A DNA stretch of 64,000 nucleotides. It comes from Gymnopus androsaceus JB14. Its lineage: Eukaryota > Basidiomycota > Agaricomycetes > Agaricales > Omphalotaceae. Numbering within the stretch: the stretch's first letter is position 1; each line of letters opens with the position of its first letter. The stretch covers positions 124,001 through 188,000 of the forward strand of contig ML769423.1 in NCBI GenBank assembly GCA_009733575.1. The letters run 5' to 3'. The notes below the pieces were generated by a model. That model was given only the letters and a program-made list of their open reading frames with translations, was not told where the DNA came from and did no database searches. A program made the position numbers and the translations under genes. Of this stretch, positions 33,817-46,634 are shown piece by piece.

Positions 33817-36800
33817 CTAACACGAATCAGCATCAATAAAAAGTAGTTCCCATTCTTCCCCAAGGCATGCGGGTGGGCATCTAAAATCCAAGACCAATCT
33901 AAGACCGTACACCACATCACCCTCCCCTCCCAACATCTTCCCAAACGTCCTCTCCACAACCCTTCCAATCCTCCAAACTCCCATCCAAACTCCCAACGCA
34001 CCCACATCCGCCACCAAAACGCTCACTACGGCCAACATCCACCTCGGCGCAAAGACTTTCCACACCATAAGATGTCGTCGGAGGATGGCTGCTGAGAGGG
34101 AAGTGCTGAGGAGGATGGTGAGGAGGTACATGGATATGCAGAGACTGGAGAGGAGAGTCGATAGGTGGATTTGGGAGGTGGAGGTGGAAGTTGAGTCAGA
34201 GCCAGATGAGGTCGGTGGTTTAGCGTTACCATCCCTTTTGGTAGCCTCGAACGCAGGCGCCTTCAACCAAACACCCAACAAACCCGCACCCATCACAATA
34301 ACCAACATGGGCCCAAACGAGTTGAATATCACCGTCCCAGGGGACCAAGGATACTTAACCGTCGACGTCAAAAGGAATGCAGACTTCCATTGTATAGAAG
34401 AAATCGTCGACTGGTGACCTGTTCGGAAGAAGGTATGCATCGCTAGTAAAACTATCGGTGTCACCTCTGCAAAGGCTACTTTGGGGTTGGGTGAAGGATG
34501 GGTAGACGCTGTTCCGTCAGACGTAGTAGCACCGGTAGCTGCTAACATCCCCGAAAGCCGATTCTCAGCAAACGCCTCTTCCACCTCCCGCACGTCTCGT
34601 ACCCCATCAACAAGTTCCAGATAGGACATCAGTGCAATGGCGGAAAGACTCATGATAATCTGACCGACGAGTTGTGTGGTTGCCCATACCACTGCGAGTG
34701 GGATGGTCCAGAATAAGAGGTACGGAGCTCCGTAGGCGTTGGCGAATCCGAGGATGTTGACTTTCTGGGGTCCCTCGCGCTCGATAGAAACACACAAAAG
34801 CCCCCTCCACCAAACATACCCACCAACCAAAACCGGCCATCCCACGGCGGCCCATGCCAAACACGTTCTGCAAAACCTCAACACTGCACTATTCGACTCA
34901 TCACCAGCCGTCGTCTCGACATACTCGATCAACCAATACACGCTCCCGCACACCAAGCTCGGGGTCATGCACCAAGTGAACCATGTCCTGGCCAGTCCTT
35001 GGTCGGATTTTGATTGGCGGAGGAAGAGGCGGCGGAGGAATTGGGGGAGGAGGAAGGCGCAGAGGGGAGCGAGGAGGAGGGCAGGTACAGGCGCGGAGGA
35101 GGAAGATGCGGATGGGGGGACTATGGCCGATGTGTATGTGGTGCTGGAGGAGGAGGAAGTAGAGTAAAACGTGACATGGCAATAAGGATGTTGTTCCTCT
35201 CGACATACAGTGCTCATACCCATAAGCCTAACACATACCGCCGCAAGGCCTGCAAAGCCCAGTATACGGCGACGGAGACGAGCAGTGGGTGCTCGGATAC
35301 CAATGATAATATGAGGAATGAGCGACGAGGGAAGAAGGAAACCGACGACGCGGTCTTCCCAAAAAGTGAAAGAGTTGGAGAAGAATGCCATGGCGTGTAA
35401 GATGAACGGAAGGGTTGATAGGGAAAGTATGGATGACAGTATGTTGGTTATTTTGTAGTTTTTGGGGAGCGAGTGGACCCCGAGCATGATACACGAGGCG
35501 AACGGTGCCATGAAGAGTACACAATCCAATGAGTCTATGCCCTTTCCCCATGTCTGGAGCTGAGTTTCGTACGTTAACGAAGCTAGGAAACCGAGGGTTG
35601 CTCCACCGGCAAAACCGCGTACAGCTTTGCCATAGACGAGCATCTAACCAGTCTTGCCAGGGTTCGGACACGCGGGAGATACCAGTGAAAAGCGCGTATG
35701 TGGCAAGAAGGGACGCTGAAAGGGAGATCAAGCCGAGAATCATAAGGAGGGGGTTGAATTGGGCCCACATTGAGCGACAGGAGGAAAGAGCGAGACGGGT
35801 GTAGACCCATAGATCGACTAGGGACTGTGTAGAGTTGGCTTTATCCCATGTAGACGATAGAGCTGACCATGCGTCATCTAGTTCACGGCCAGAGGGTGAA
35901 TCACGGTAGGTCTGGAGATAGGTCTGGATTTGCTGAGCGTTCAACTGCAGAGCTCGGGTCAAGAGAGGATCTTTGGCCTTGCGAATTCCACTCCAGCTCC
36001 ACGATTCCTCGGTAGACCTCGAGAAAAGCTCGGGTATTACAGTGCCGAGGTTATTGAACGGAATGGGTAAACCAAGTAGAAGCGAGAGAGTGGGTACGAG
36101 ATCTATTTGCTGTATATGACGATGAGGGAGAAACAGCATTGGGAAAGGTGGTCTGTGGTAGTAATTCTGAAGGAATATTTGGACTAGTATCTGCAAGTGG
36201 TACGCGTTTGCTGTAAAACCACATGGCAGCACTCGTTTCGAGCTCGCCGTCACCTCCATGGTCACCAGCGCGATCCATACCGTGATCACCTAGGACGACT
36301 AGCAGAGTATCATCCGACAACAAGTCGACGACACGGCTAAGCGTAGCGTTCATTTGGGACAATTTAGCATGCATAGACGGATGATATGGCCCGACACGGT
36401 GTCCGACATGATCTAACACCGAGGAAATGGGCTATAATGAGGTCTGGAGTTGTCTCTGATTCAAGAAGCGGAAAGAGGTGAGTAATGACCCCATTGTCGA
36501 CAGTGTGTAGATCCTCGACGTTGAACGAATCATAGGGCCAAGTCATATTAAACGAGTTGGGAAAGACGTTCATCCATGTATCGTCTCCCATAAAAGCTGC
36601 CTGTAGTAGGTCGGTTTAAATAAATCGTAATGAAGATTTAGAGACTCACCGAGCCAATTTGACCAACAATCGAATCCTCTTCAATTTCACTCGCGCCAAA
36701 ACTACTCCCCAGGTCCACGAATGTCGGCAACGAGCCCGTAGTCAGACCTTTTATTCTCTGTAGAGTTGTAGTCGGCGGGTCAGGATACGAGTTGAATATG

Positions 36801-37114
36801 AAGGAATTTTGCGGATGAGCATCGGTAAGAAGTGAAGGAAGCGTCAGAACTGAGTGGTGAAAAGTAGAATAGTCGGAGCTGTTTTCTGAAGGAATGAATG
36901 GCGCCGGAGCAATAAAGTCGAATCTCAGCGAGTCGATTATGATAATGAGTGCTTTTTTGTGAGTTGCGGGAAGAGTGCAGGACCCGTCGTTGCAGGAGGT
37001 GACATTGGTGAGTGCTAGTCTTGTGAGAAGGAATCCGTTGGTGAAGAGGTAGATTCCTGCGAGATGGACAATAAAAAGCCACAGAAGAATTAGGAGGCTG
37101 GATGAAGAGGACAT
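33817..37114 (-). CDS. GPI13: GPI ethanolamine phosphate transferase 3 (PIG-O/GPI13)
   Basis: The start ATG 37114 gives a signal-anchor (SLLILLWLFIVHLAGIYLF). A lumenal alkaline-phosphatase-like domain follows, with metal-binding motifs IIDSLRFDF, MGDDTWMNVFP, LDHVGHRVGPYHP and VVLGDHGMDRAGDHGGDGE. Then comes a long multi-helix membrane part, mostly one large exon (35643-33817), with FNSFGPMLVIVMGAGLLGVW near its end. The enzyme adds ethanolamine phosphate to the third mannose of GPI anchors in the ER, the group through which proteins are attached. Length is about 1,000 residues, as expected. Introns in the 5' half are about 50 nt. The junction near 35645 is uncertain because the obvious intron is only 28-39 nt. 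Broken partial copies surround the gene. Confidence 0.85.
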
Positions 37115-37443
37115 AGGGTGACCTTGTGACGCGCGCGTTACACATCGTGCATTCCGTGCATTACGTAGCATACGAACGCGTCTGTCACTTCTGTCTGCTG
37201 TGTATAACTGCCGTGTGTAAACACGATTTCTCTCCCACGCCAAATAATATAACATGGTCTCTGCAACTTTCAACGCCTGTCACGCCTACTCCAGCGACAT
37301 GAATAACACTGGCTCTAGCATTCTGGGATGCTCAGTCGAAATAAGCTCGGAACACCTGACAGAGTAGGTCAGATCATGGTCTTTTTACGTCGCGTAATAA
37401 CGATCCACATCAATAGACTCGCGAATCGGATGACCCGGGCAGC

Positions 37444-37905
37444 ATGAAATCCCAGCGTATCGCCCTCGTAGGGGAACCGGAAAAGTTAGACGACACATTG
37501 TCGAGGGCTTTCTCGAGATCAAGCACCAGCACTCTCTCGAAATCAACGTTCTCTCCGTTCCCCAGCACCTGACATTTCCTAGGCAGGAGCCACAGCACCC
37601 ATCATCCGCGTTAACCACCAGGACCAAGAATCCAAATCAACGCCGTCACCTCTACCATCGCAGGTCCTTCTCCTGACGGGCTCATCACCATCCAAGAAAA
37701 CCTCCTCCGACACGCTGGGTTATCAGTACTCATATTCCGTCGATTCCCACCGAGTGAGTACGCCTTTGACCCAGAGCAGTCAATGAAGTTACCCATCATC
37801 GCCTCCCCGCGTTGCGCACAACAAGAACGCGCAAACCCATTCGAATACTGCCGCTTCCACGGCGGCGTATACATGAACTACCTCGGTACGGTAACACCAA
37901 ACTCG
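37444..37905 (+). pseudogene. NmrA-like oxidoreductase pseudogene
   Basis: This is closely similar at DNA level to the first 500 bp or so of the gene at 57766, including leader sequence (ttacgtcgcgtaa), the start atgaaatccca and the FEYCRF-GGVYMNYLG segment. It carries many small indels and a deletion in the middle and stops after the MNYLG region. It begins 330 bp from the PIG-O start codon, in divergent orientation. Confidence 0.75.
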
Positions 37906-38079
37906 ATTGAGACAAAGCATACTATGGCTAATACACAAGTACAGTAAGTGAATTCATCAACATTACAGGACCAGACAGGGCCATAAGTATTACAGCTCAT
38001 GGGCTGGGCTTTTCAGCCGGGTAAGGTAAGAAGGTGGGTCACTGGTGGGGTGGGGTATATGTGCTACGAGCAGGCACTC

Positions 38080-38684
38080 TCATGAGCGTGTCACTTGAAG
38101 CTGCCACACTCCGAGCTCCTTTGTCGGTACCAACCCCGAGAATGTGCGCATCTCTGCCAGATAGTCGACCAGCTTGACTCCCTTCTGGCGCTCCATATCT
38201 CTCTCTGCAGGAACGCGACATCTCTGCCATCTCTGGATATACGCGTTCGTAACGCGTTTCTGTTTGTCCGAGGAAAGAGAATTAAAGTCTCTCTCAGAAG
38301 TGGCGCTGCGGAGGTAGCGGTAGACTCCGTGCAGAACGTCCAGAACCGTGACATAGTGGACTCTCGACGCAGGGTTAGGCATGATTGTTATTCTCCCCAC
38401 TCCAAATGTCACTACCAGGTTGGTAACCAATGGGGTCGTCGCAGGAGCAGTCCAACAATTCGGGTTCCACGCTGGGTTTAATCTCGCTGTCTCAAAGTGG
38501 TATGACATATCCCAAGCAATTGTAGACGGCGAGGAATGAAGGAGTACTGGATTCAGTTGGCAGTCTACCGATAACATCGCATTGGGAATTGGTGGTGGGG
38601 AGAATGACCCATCCGTGGAAGGGAGGGACGCGACTGAATCAGAGGGGGAGGGAGTATCAAATCGAACTGTCTTGCCAGTCTTGG
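38080..38684 (-). CDS. DUF6699 family protein (5' exon not located)
   Basis: The exon begins after a TATAG acceptor at 38684 and runs to TGA 38082-38080. It encodes VRFDTPSPSDS, then LLHSSPSTIAWDMSYHFE, ATTPLVTNLVVTF, VTVLDVLHGVYRYLRS and VKLVDYLAEMRTFSGLVP. This order of segments is typical of the agaricomycete DUF6699 family, whose function is unknown. About 200 residues are visible. The upstream exon with the start codon was not found. The sequence beyond 38690 is decayed and repeat-like, so the gene may have lost its 5' end. Confidence 0.65.
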
Positions 38685-38689
38685 CTATA

Positions 38690-40780
38690 GGGAGAAATGT
38701 TACATAAATTAATTGTTGACCAAGGATAATTCAGGGAAAACACATGCCTTTTATTACCTCCCCACAAAGAACACATTTCTCATTCAGCGAAGGCTGCCCA
38801 TATATCAATACTTTACTGCTGAATGCATCTGGATCAAGGGTGATTTCTTCACGAGAATATTTGCTGCATGCATGGTAGCTTTGAGACTGGTGATCTCCAT
38901 TGTGGCGGGGAAGGGGAATAGCAGAAGGTGTACCCAAGCTTGGAATTTCTGGCAAAGAGTAAAGCCTGTCTTGATATGATTCCAAAATAGAGTTGACCAA
39001 TGATTCCTGCCAGCTTGAAGCAGAATTCCAAACAATTTCCCTCCGGCAGGACTCTGTGTTATTTGTTGCATTTTCATCCGATGGGATTTGGGGGGGTGCA
39101 TGGCCCTCAGTATCCCAGACAGTGGATATACCACTGAGAATGCTTGGACTGGTTTCTTCATAGCCAGCAATATTGTCATTCTTAGATATATGACGATCAA
39201 GCTTCTCATCTGAGAAAAAAAAAATCCAGCTTCAACCTGTTTGATTCACCAGTCATGGTTGAAACTCACTGTAAATCACATAGTTGGCATGGTTAAATGT
39301 CTAATTGTAGCCATTATAATAATTAGAATGCTGTAAATAACATAGCAGGAAATAGACTGACCCTTTGTATTAGTGAATTACATAGATAATTTGCCAAATA
39401 ATCTGCCGAGTTATGGTCAGACAATTCTGACTTTACTTCCTCCAATTCTGACTCTACTTCCTCCCATTCTGACTCTACTTCCTCCCACTCTGACTCTGCA
39501 TCCTCCCCTTCTAGCTCCATTTCCTTCCTGGTGGTCTCATTGTTGTTATCTGGTGTAAAGGAAAGCACAGCATATCCATGATTGTTTGAGAACACAGTAA
39601 AACTCTATTAGATTTGAATGTAAATATTGCTGCATAGACAATATCTGATAAACCATCACTTACTTCCACATCTGCAGTTTGGGCAATAGACCTATTTTGT
39701 TGGAAAAAATAATCAAGCCCTGCCTACAAAGAATTACAATGAAAAACCTGAGTCAATGAGAGGGTATTTTACACTGACTGCAATTCCATATACCTAGACA
39801 TGGATGGGTGAGTATACATGTCATGAGATACATGAACTTACTGTGCGCATCCCAACAGCAGAGGTTTCTTTAACCCCTTTTTGTAGCAAAGATGCAAGTA
39901 GATGATGTGTGCTTCTGCAGCTTGCTGGAGTAGGAAAATGCATATAGCTTGAGTAACAGTTTCTCTGAAAGCCCAGTAGCTGTCAAAACATTACCTACAA
40001 TCATTGAAGACAATATAATGTGTACCACTGCATTCATCAGAGAATGCACCCATCAAATGAAGAATGTGTGCGTTGCTGGCAATGCTTTTGTTCAGTGTTT
40101 ATCAAGAATCACACTGTGCACTTACACTAGTGATTGAGCAGCTGCAATGGTTTGCTCCCAAAGCTTGAACAGAACACCATCAGTAAACGCTGGGAAGCAA
40201 CTTCAGATTTGTATATATATATATGTACCTTGCCTGCTTTTTCTCCTTGAAAAGTCTGAACTAAAAGTTCAGATGAATCGGATCCTGTCCGAACTGCACT
40301 GTTGAAGTGTGATCCTTGACGTCTGCAGATCACAGCATTAAGACGAAATTGATCTCTAGGGATCTAGGAAATATTCAGTGACTGGAGCCTGGCAAGAAGC
40401 AATCATGATACACACCACTTTCACTCTAACTCCCTTTACCAATCTTGAATCATCCGTCGATGCTGTATACACTCAATTTTCTGATCTGAACATCAATACG
40501 CAGAAACAATACACACATTCTGTAGTTTGTCCATTCAATGTGAATATTCCGCCATTTATGGTGAACGAATGGGAAAAGGGGAACATTGAAGGGCTGTGGG
40601 TAAATCTTGTTGTCGGCAGGAAGATCATAAGCATTGACGCAACGACTATACCCAAAGTGTTGAAAAATCTGTTCATAAAACCGATTATCTCCTCCTGGCA
40701 TGCAAATGGTAGTCAATTCAAACGCACTCGCTTGTACTGAGGCTGGCCATTGTTCTGCATTGCTGAATGAAAAAGAGAGA
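38690..40780 (-). pseudogene. Decayed unknown region with minus-strand exon-like frames
   Basis: Several minus-strand open pieces (39209-38731, 39595-39323, 40333-40127, 40716-40450) have coding-like composition, such as NAVICRRQGSHFNSAVRTG and ICMPGGDNRFYEQIFQHFGY. They are in different frames and separated by AT-rich, partly repetitive DNA. One piece is very acidic (EWEEVESEWEEVESELEEV) because of a tandem repeat. I do not recognise a family. It could be a degenerate gene or transposon, or a gene whose introns I could not resolve. Confidence 0.35.
39420..39505. repeat. 21-bp tandem repeat
   Basis: About four copies of a unit like attctgactctacttcctcc in a row. On the minus strand it encodes the acidic repeat EEVESEW within the unknown frame. 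Confidence 0.7.
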
Positions 40781-41649
40781 GTTAGCGCACTGCCACGAAC
40801 ACGTTGTTTCCTAAATAACGACTCGGTCCGAGTCTGACAGGCGCATCATAGGCCCAGAGTCCTTTGATGGGTAGTAGAACCAAAAGGTTGCCAAAAGGAC
40901 AGGAAGAAGAAAACAACCAGCAATGTCCTAACCCTCCCTGATGTCTTAATACAGAGATTCACAGCTTCTTAGCTGCTCTTTGTTCACTGCTACTGGACTT
41001 TACTGTCAAGTATTATACTTCCTCTCTTGAATATACAGTAGAATACATCATATGGAATGTGATTTTGACAGTACAAAATGCCAAATTTCCCTCAAATCTG
41101 TATATCATACAGAATATCCACTACTTATATGGAATACACTTTTGAGCTCCCCAACCATGTTCCATATGAGATATTCAACTGTACACATAGCACTTACTTG
41201 ATTACTCTGATGAGGGAGCCCTTATCTATTCAATTATTCTCCTTGATGATCCTATGATACTATGTTCAATCAAACACCCAGGACCAATTGTTGTAAAAGA
41301 AAAGGAGCAATGGAGGGGTACAAAAAAAACACTACACAATCAACAGGAATACATATATTATTCAACCAAAGCTAAAAGAAATAAGCTTCATAGGTACTAT
41401 GAGTTATGAAAGATTGCCCATGGCTGTTCCAGAGCATCCATCTGCCCATCCCAGGTCTAGCCCTTAGAGTGATAGTGGGCCAACTCACCACCATCAATAA
41501 CCTTTAACATACCAGCCTCAGCAAGTAGTATTCCTGCTCAATGTCTAGAGCAGGTGCATGATGTGCTGGATCAGCATCTGCCAGGCTCGGATTGGTTGAC
41601 AACATAGAAATGAATTCAAGTGTCCCCGCCCTTTACTCCTATTCATTCA
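40781..41649. other. AT-rich region with a displaced kinase-ARID leader
   Basis: The block 40940-41040 closely resembles the leader of the kinase-ARID gene (attcacagcttctt, then attatacttcctctct and gaatatacag), in plus orientation and not followed by any kinase sequence. The rest is AT-rich without supportable genes. Confidence 0.5.
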
Positions 41650-42852
41650 ACAAAAAAAAGTTGACGCATCCATCAATCCACCAACTTCACTCAAGCCCAG
41701 TGACGAGAAGATGTTTGAAGCATCGGAGTTGGACACCGCCATTAGAATCTGCTCAAAGGTATCGGAAATATCTAATGACAACAATGTCTGCCCTTCACTC
41801 CCATGGCCAGCCATCTCAATCAATTTGATCATTTGCTTCGAGGGTTTGGCAGGTATCCTCCCCAGTTTTGATGTTTTCCACTGCCTGGTTCTTCTTCTGC
41901 AATGATTGACCAATAGGTCCCTCCCAGTTGGTCTTTTACCGCTTGGGAAGTGAGGGTTCATGTACAGCTGGTAGCATAGGACTAGAGCATAGAGGAACAC
42001 CCGGGCCCTTGGGGAGGAGATGAGTGCAGTAAATGCAGTGGTCCAGGAGGTATACAACCATCAGGTCTTGATCTCCTGGGGGTCCTGGAGGCTGCTCTCC
42101 TTCAAGGATAGTTTGAATGAGTTGGACACGGTAGATCTCAGGTGCCACATTTGTGAATTAATTATAAAATATCCGTAGAACCACCAAGAAAACAATGAAT
42201 TTAGGATTAGGCGATGCTACCAAAATGCTTTGGTGTTGAATGATAATGATCTAGCTGATTATTAATAGAGAAGATAAAGGTTGTTGCACAAAAAAGACAT
42301 ACAGAATTCAAAAGCTTCCTTGTGTTTTCCTTGTTCTTGGAAACAATACTATAGAGAGGTAGTTTGTTGTTGATATCATTTGCGAGTTGCAACAAAATCA
42401 CTAGCAAGCTGCTGTATCCTGCCCTGTCTGTAGGCGGGACCTCAACAGGACGCATTATCGGAAGTACTGTTGAGAATAAATAAGTCTCCTGGATGTAAAA
42501 ACAGAACAAAATCACCTACCATAAGCGGTATAATCAAATTTGAGTCTGTTGATGTTCAGCTGAGCCACACTCATCTGCTCTCGAGATGGATGCGGTCTTT
42601 TAGGTCCAACTAGAAGGGGAATTTAATGTTTGCCCAAGGGCCAACTGAACAGTTTGGTACCCGGATTGACTGCAATACTTGGGTTAGAGAAGGGCTGGCC
42701 TACGATTCTGCCACCCACACTTGATACTTGGCCCTGGACCGGCATTGGTTGGGTAACCATGCCCTCTAGACCAGCACGATGGTTCTCAACAAAGCTAATC
42801 ATGCTCTCAGGCATCCCCTGGTTGAACCCTCAAATCAGCCTGCCATCTTGTT

Positions 42853-43215
42853 TATTAGAGTTACGTTCCTAAATAGGAAGTAGCAGCAATAAGTCCACAC
42901 AGGACTTAGTAGTAACGATCACACAGATCGATGGGGGACAACGGTGTTATTACAGGGTATGGTACTAGGCTTTATATACAGTCTTATGTACAAACAATAT
43001 ATTGGGCAAGTGGCTACTGCATGAACACTTGTGGCTACTATGCATATGGTAAAGTGGGTACTGCGAGAGAGCAAGTGGATACGGCAAGAGACTGAGTGGA
43101 GTCTACAAGACAATAACAGTGGAGTGCATGGGATGGTGATACAAACAAGTGGAGACTACGAGAAAGCATTCCATGTATAGTTCGATAGAATATATTTACC
43201 TTTGATATTCCAACA
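42853..43215 (-). repeat. 3' LTR of the Copia element
   Basis: 363 bp, aligned end to end with 51538-51900. About 14 differences are visible, all transitions, and about 11 of them are CG against TG or CA. Confidence 0.9.
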
Positions 43216-43967
43216 CTCCCCTTCAAACCTTTGCTAATCCCATGGATGCTGCGAAGTGTTTGGCTTTCATTGAAGGTAAGGCTTTGGTGAAGATGTCTGC
43301 CATCATGTTTTCGGTAGGGCAGTATGTAAGACGAATTTTACCTTCCTCGATGACGTAGCGGATGAAGTGATATCGGATATCGATGTGTTTGGTCCTGGCA
43401 TGAAAACGATCATCCTTTGCCAATGTGATGGCGGACTGATTGTCTGACTTGATAGGGATTGCATGAGTAATTGGACCAAAGATTTCCGACAAAAGATTCC
43501 TAAGCCAGATTGCTTCCTTTGCCGCATGGGTCAAAGTGATATACTCGGCTTCCGTGGTGGATAAAGAAATGGTATCCTGTCATTTTGACAACCAAGATAC
43601 TGCTCCGCCATTCAACATAAAAACGTACCCGGAAATAGCATGTCGATCCTATTGGGACATACCATCCGCATCCGTATAGCCTTGGACTGTCTCCTGGTTG
43701 CTCGTACTGAGCCAAAAGTCTTGAGTGTATTTGAGATAGGCGTAGACATGGCGTACACCATTCCAATGAGTGATGCCGGGGTTTTGTGAAAAGCGAGCAA
43801 GGATGGAGACTGCATATGTGATGTCAGGTCTCGTAGCGATGGATAAGTACTGGAGGGCGCCAAGGGCCTCTCTGTAGGGTTTGTCGCGCATAAAAGCAAT
43901 ATCCTCGACCGTTTTAGGTGATTGGTCTTTGGTGAGGTGAATGTGGGGATCGAAGGGAATAGAGAGT

Positions 43968-46023
43968 TGATGAGTTAGATTTGTGCTGGGTATGAAAACC
44001 AACCAAACAACAATCACCCCAATCAGATATAATCCAAAAGGTTTAATTTAATGCGAGGAAGGAGGTTGTCAAAGGTTCCCTCGACTACTAATTGATTCGA
44101 AGAGAAAAGCACTTGACAGTTGACACAGATAGTGCGCAATGAACAAGGTTTTATATTTGGAGGGAGGTTTTGAAAAGCCAACTAACGTACGACGACGCGC
44201 TGAACTAATCGAGGGGAAAGCAAACACCAAAGCACGGGTCAAGTACGCCGACTCAACAAACGACTTTGCGTATCCGCGGTGAAACACCAAAGCACGGGTC
44301 AAGTACGCCGACTCAACAAACGACTTTGCGTATCTCGGGAGCCTTTACGTCGCCGCGCAATGATACTCCAACTCTCAGGGATTCCCGCGAGTTACCTAAC
44401 AAGCTTATACGACCGCCGCGCAAGTCACTCGAGTAGGCGTTTTTAACACACTCAGCGAAGAGCGGGCAAGGGGTAGAATCTGTTGGTAAAGCTAGGTAAC
44501 ACTCCGAGAAGCTTCCTCCCTAAAACTAGACCAAGCCGACAGTTGGGTCCAAGACCTTTCCTAATTAACAACGGGCTCGTCGAGGTGTGCACGTTAGGCT
44601 CCACCTGTGGTCCTAAGACTGATGTGACCTCTCTTCGAGATGAAAACCAGGAATGCTCGACTTAATAGCCGGGAAGTAGAATGAACAGCCTCAGTATTAT
44701 CGAGGTTACAAGAAGGCCACCCGTTTCAAAGGTTGTAGAGGACGATGCAGACGCGTCTGAGCGTGTACGAATCACTACAGGTCCTAAGATAGAAATGCGT
44801 TTCAGGTATCAAGTCTAACTTGGATTGCCACGTAGAATGTAGCTACCCTTATATACTGGTACATCTCGGAAAAATACTAAAACAAAGAAATAATATGAAA
44901 GAGATCGAGACATGTCCATAAATGTAAAATAATAAATAATCTTCCTCAATAAATCATCTCGGCACACCTAATCTTGGGAAATTCATAACTCGGAATGGCA
45001 ATGCTTGGAATTTGGTCCTAGATGAACTCGAGTCACTTTCTTTTGCCTCGGAAACTGTGCAGGTCCTCCAAATTTATGACTCGGTGAAGTTCTATGGTGT
45101 TCGAAACATTCCATGAACAGCCCTCGGAAGTATATCCATTTTTGCCTTGCCAATAGCAAGCTAGACATTATGCCTAGTTCCGTGTGGACTCAAGCCTAGA
45201 TGCCTTGTAGCACATGGGTCTCGGAACAACACTGAAGCTCGGACAGGAATTATTCCTAGTCATTCCTTGCTCTAAGAGTGATTGCGATGAGGTTGATCAG
45301 GTGGCCGCGTTGGTGATGCCGCGGCAGGTATACCTCGGCACCCTCTAGCAATGCGCAACCCAAAAATACCCCATCCATTACACTTGCCTCGGAGTCCTAA
45401 TGGAGCCTCGGGCATCCAGCTAGTACAACATTTGGTCTTGGAGAGTTTAGCTCGCCTAGATGATTCTGTCATCCATGTTGCTTTTATCATCTCGGTCAAG
45501 AGACTTATGACATCGCGGGAGTGTTTCCCTTCATCGCGGCAGCTCCGGGCCGGAGTTACCGGACATTCTGCGACGAGATTGCCTAGGCAAGCTTTCATCT
45601 GGTCAAGAGTTTTCATCTCGGCAGAGTAACATTGTAAATTTTGTATAACCAACTCGTTGGGCTGCACCAAGTGCTGCCTCGGAAACTTCAATTCCTCGGG
45701 TATGTCTTTTGATTGTCTAGCCTAGTAATAATTATATGTGGGCTCGGAATAGCCTTGCTCATCAACTCGGTATCCGCCGAGCTTGACTTGCTACACCATA
45801 CAATGCATAGGACTTGGAACGAGATGCATTCACAAAGTTAAGTGAGATACCATTAACGTGTACCATCACTCTGCAATCTCTAGAGTACAATAGACTCTCA
45901 ATAGACTTCAACTATCAGCTCGGGCTCACTATAGTTCTCGGTATAACCATATTGAGTATAATACAGAATCTAGGATTATCAATTCTGTACAGTTTCAGCC
46001 TTAGCCGAAAAATCGGCATATCA
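43968..46023. mobile_element. LTR-like element, copy 2 (2,056 bp, TSD GAGT)
   Basis: Starts TGATGAGTTAGATTTG and ends CGGCATATCA, inserted in the pol frame between the reverse transcriptase and RNase H parts. GAGT flanks both sides (43964-43967 and 46024-46027), and removing one copy with the element restores the pol frame. It contains an internal duplication of about 53 bp (44221-44273 and 44281-44333). It retains more CG dinucleotides than copy 1 at 473-2235. No protein was recognised. Confidence 0.75.
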
Positions 46024-46546
46024 GAGTGGCTTTATATCCGAGAATCCATAGCGAGAGAGTATGGCGTCAATATATGACCGCTGGGATAGGTGAATGATCC
46101 TATTATGGAGAGATCTTCGGATCTCGATCCCAAGTAGCCAATGGATTTCTCCGGAATCAACAACTTCAATTATTGCTCCAATATCTTTCTTTAGTTTCTC
46201 CATGATGGCCAGGGTTTCGGTAACCAATGTCATGTCGTCAACGTGTATGAAAATGATGGTGAAGGGATTAGTGCGATAGAAAACAGCATGATCAAAATCA
46301 GACCATTTAAACCCTAGTTGGGTCATGATTTCCCTGAATTGCATGTACCATCGTTGACCGGCTTGTTTAAGTCCGTAAAGTGCGAGTTTAAGCCATAAAG
46401 TTTGACCTGGTTTTACCCCTATATCTATGCCTGGAGGTGCCTTCATAAAAATGCGCTTGTTGTCATCCAATTTCCCATAAAGATAAGCTGATTTCACATC
46501 CATTTGGTGAATAATCATGCTCTTCTCAGCTCCAATGCTGAGTATA

Positions 46547-46634
46547 CAGTGACGGCGGTTAATGATAAACCACCCACATGGCTTATTGAATTGAATTGAA
46601 TTGCCAGGTGGTTCATCATTAACTGCTGTCACTG
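46547..46634. mobile_element. 88 bp palindromic MITE in the reverse transcriptase frame, TSD TA
   Basis: The left end CAGTGACGGCGGTTAATGAT and right end ATCATTAACTGCTGTCACTG are inverted, with TA on both sides (46545-46546 and 46635-46636). The insertion plus duplication is 90 bp, so it adds exactly 30 codons and leaves the frame open. TA duplication suggests a Tc1/mariner-type mobiliser. Confidence 0.8.

Noticed and set aside
34085..35400. Plus-strand open frames rich in Glu and Gly
   Set aside because: They are shadows opposite the PIG-O coding strand, with composition dictated by its Ser/Leu codons.
33817..35643. A separate 608-residue multi-pass membrane protein gene
   Set aside because: Its sequence is the membrane half of PIG-O and follows the catalytic half in the same orientation with a short intron between.
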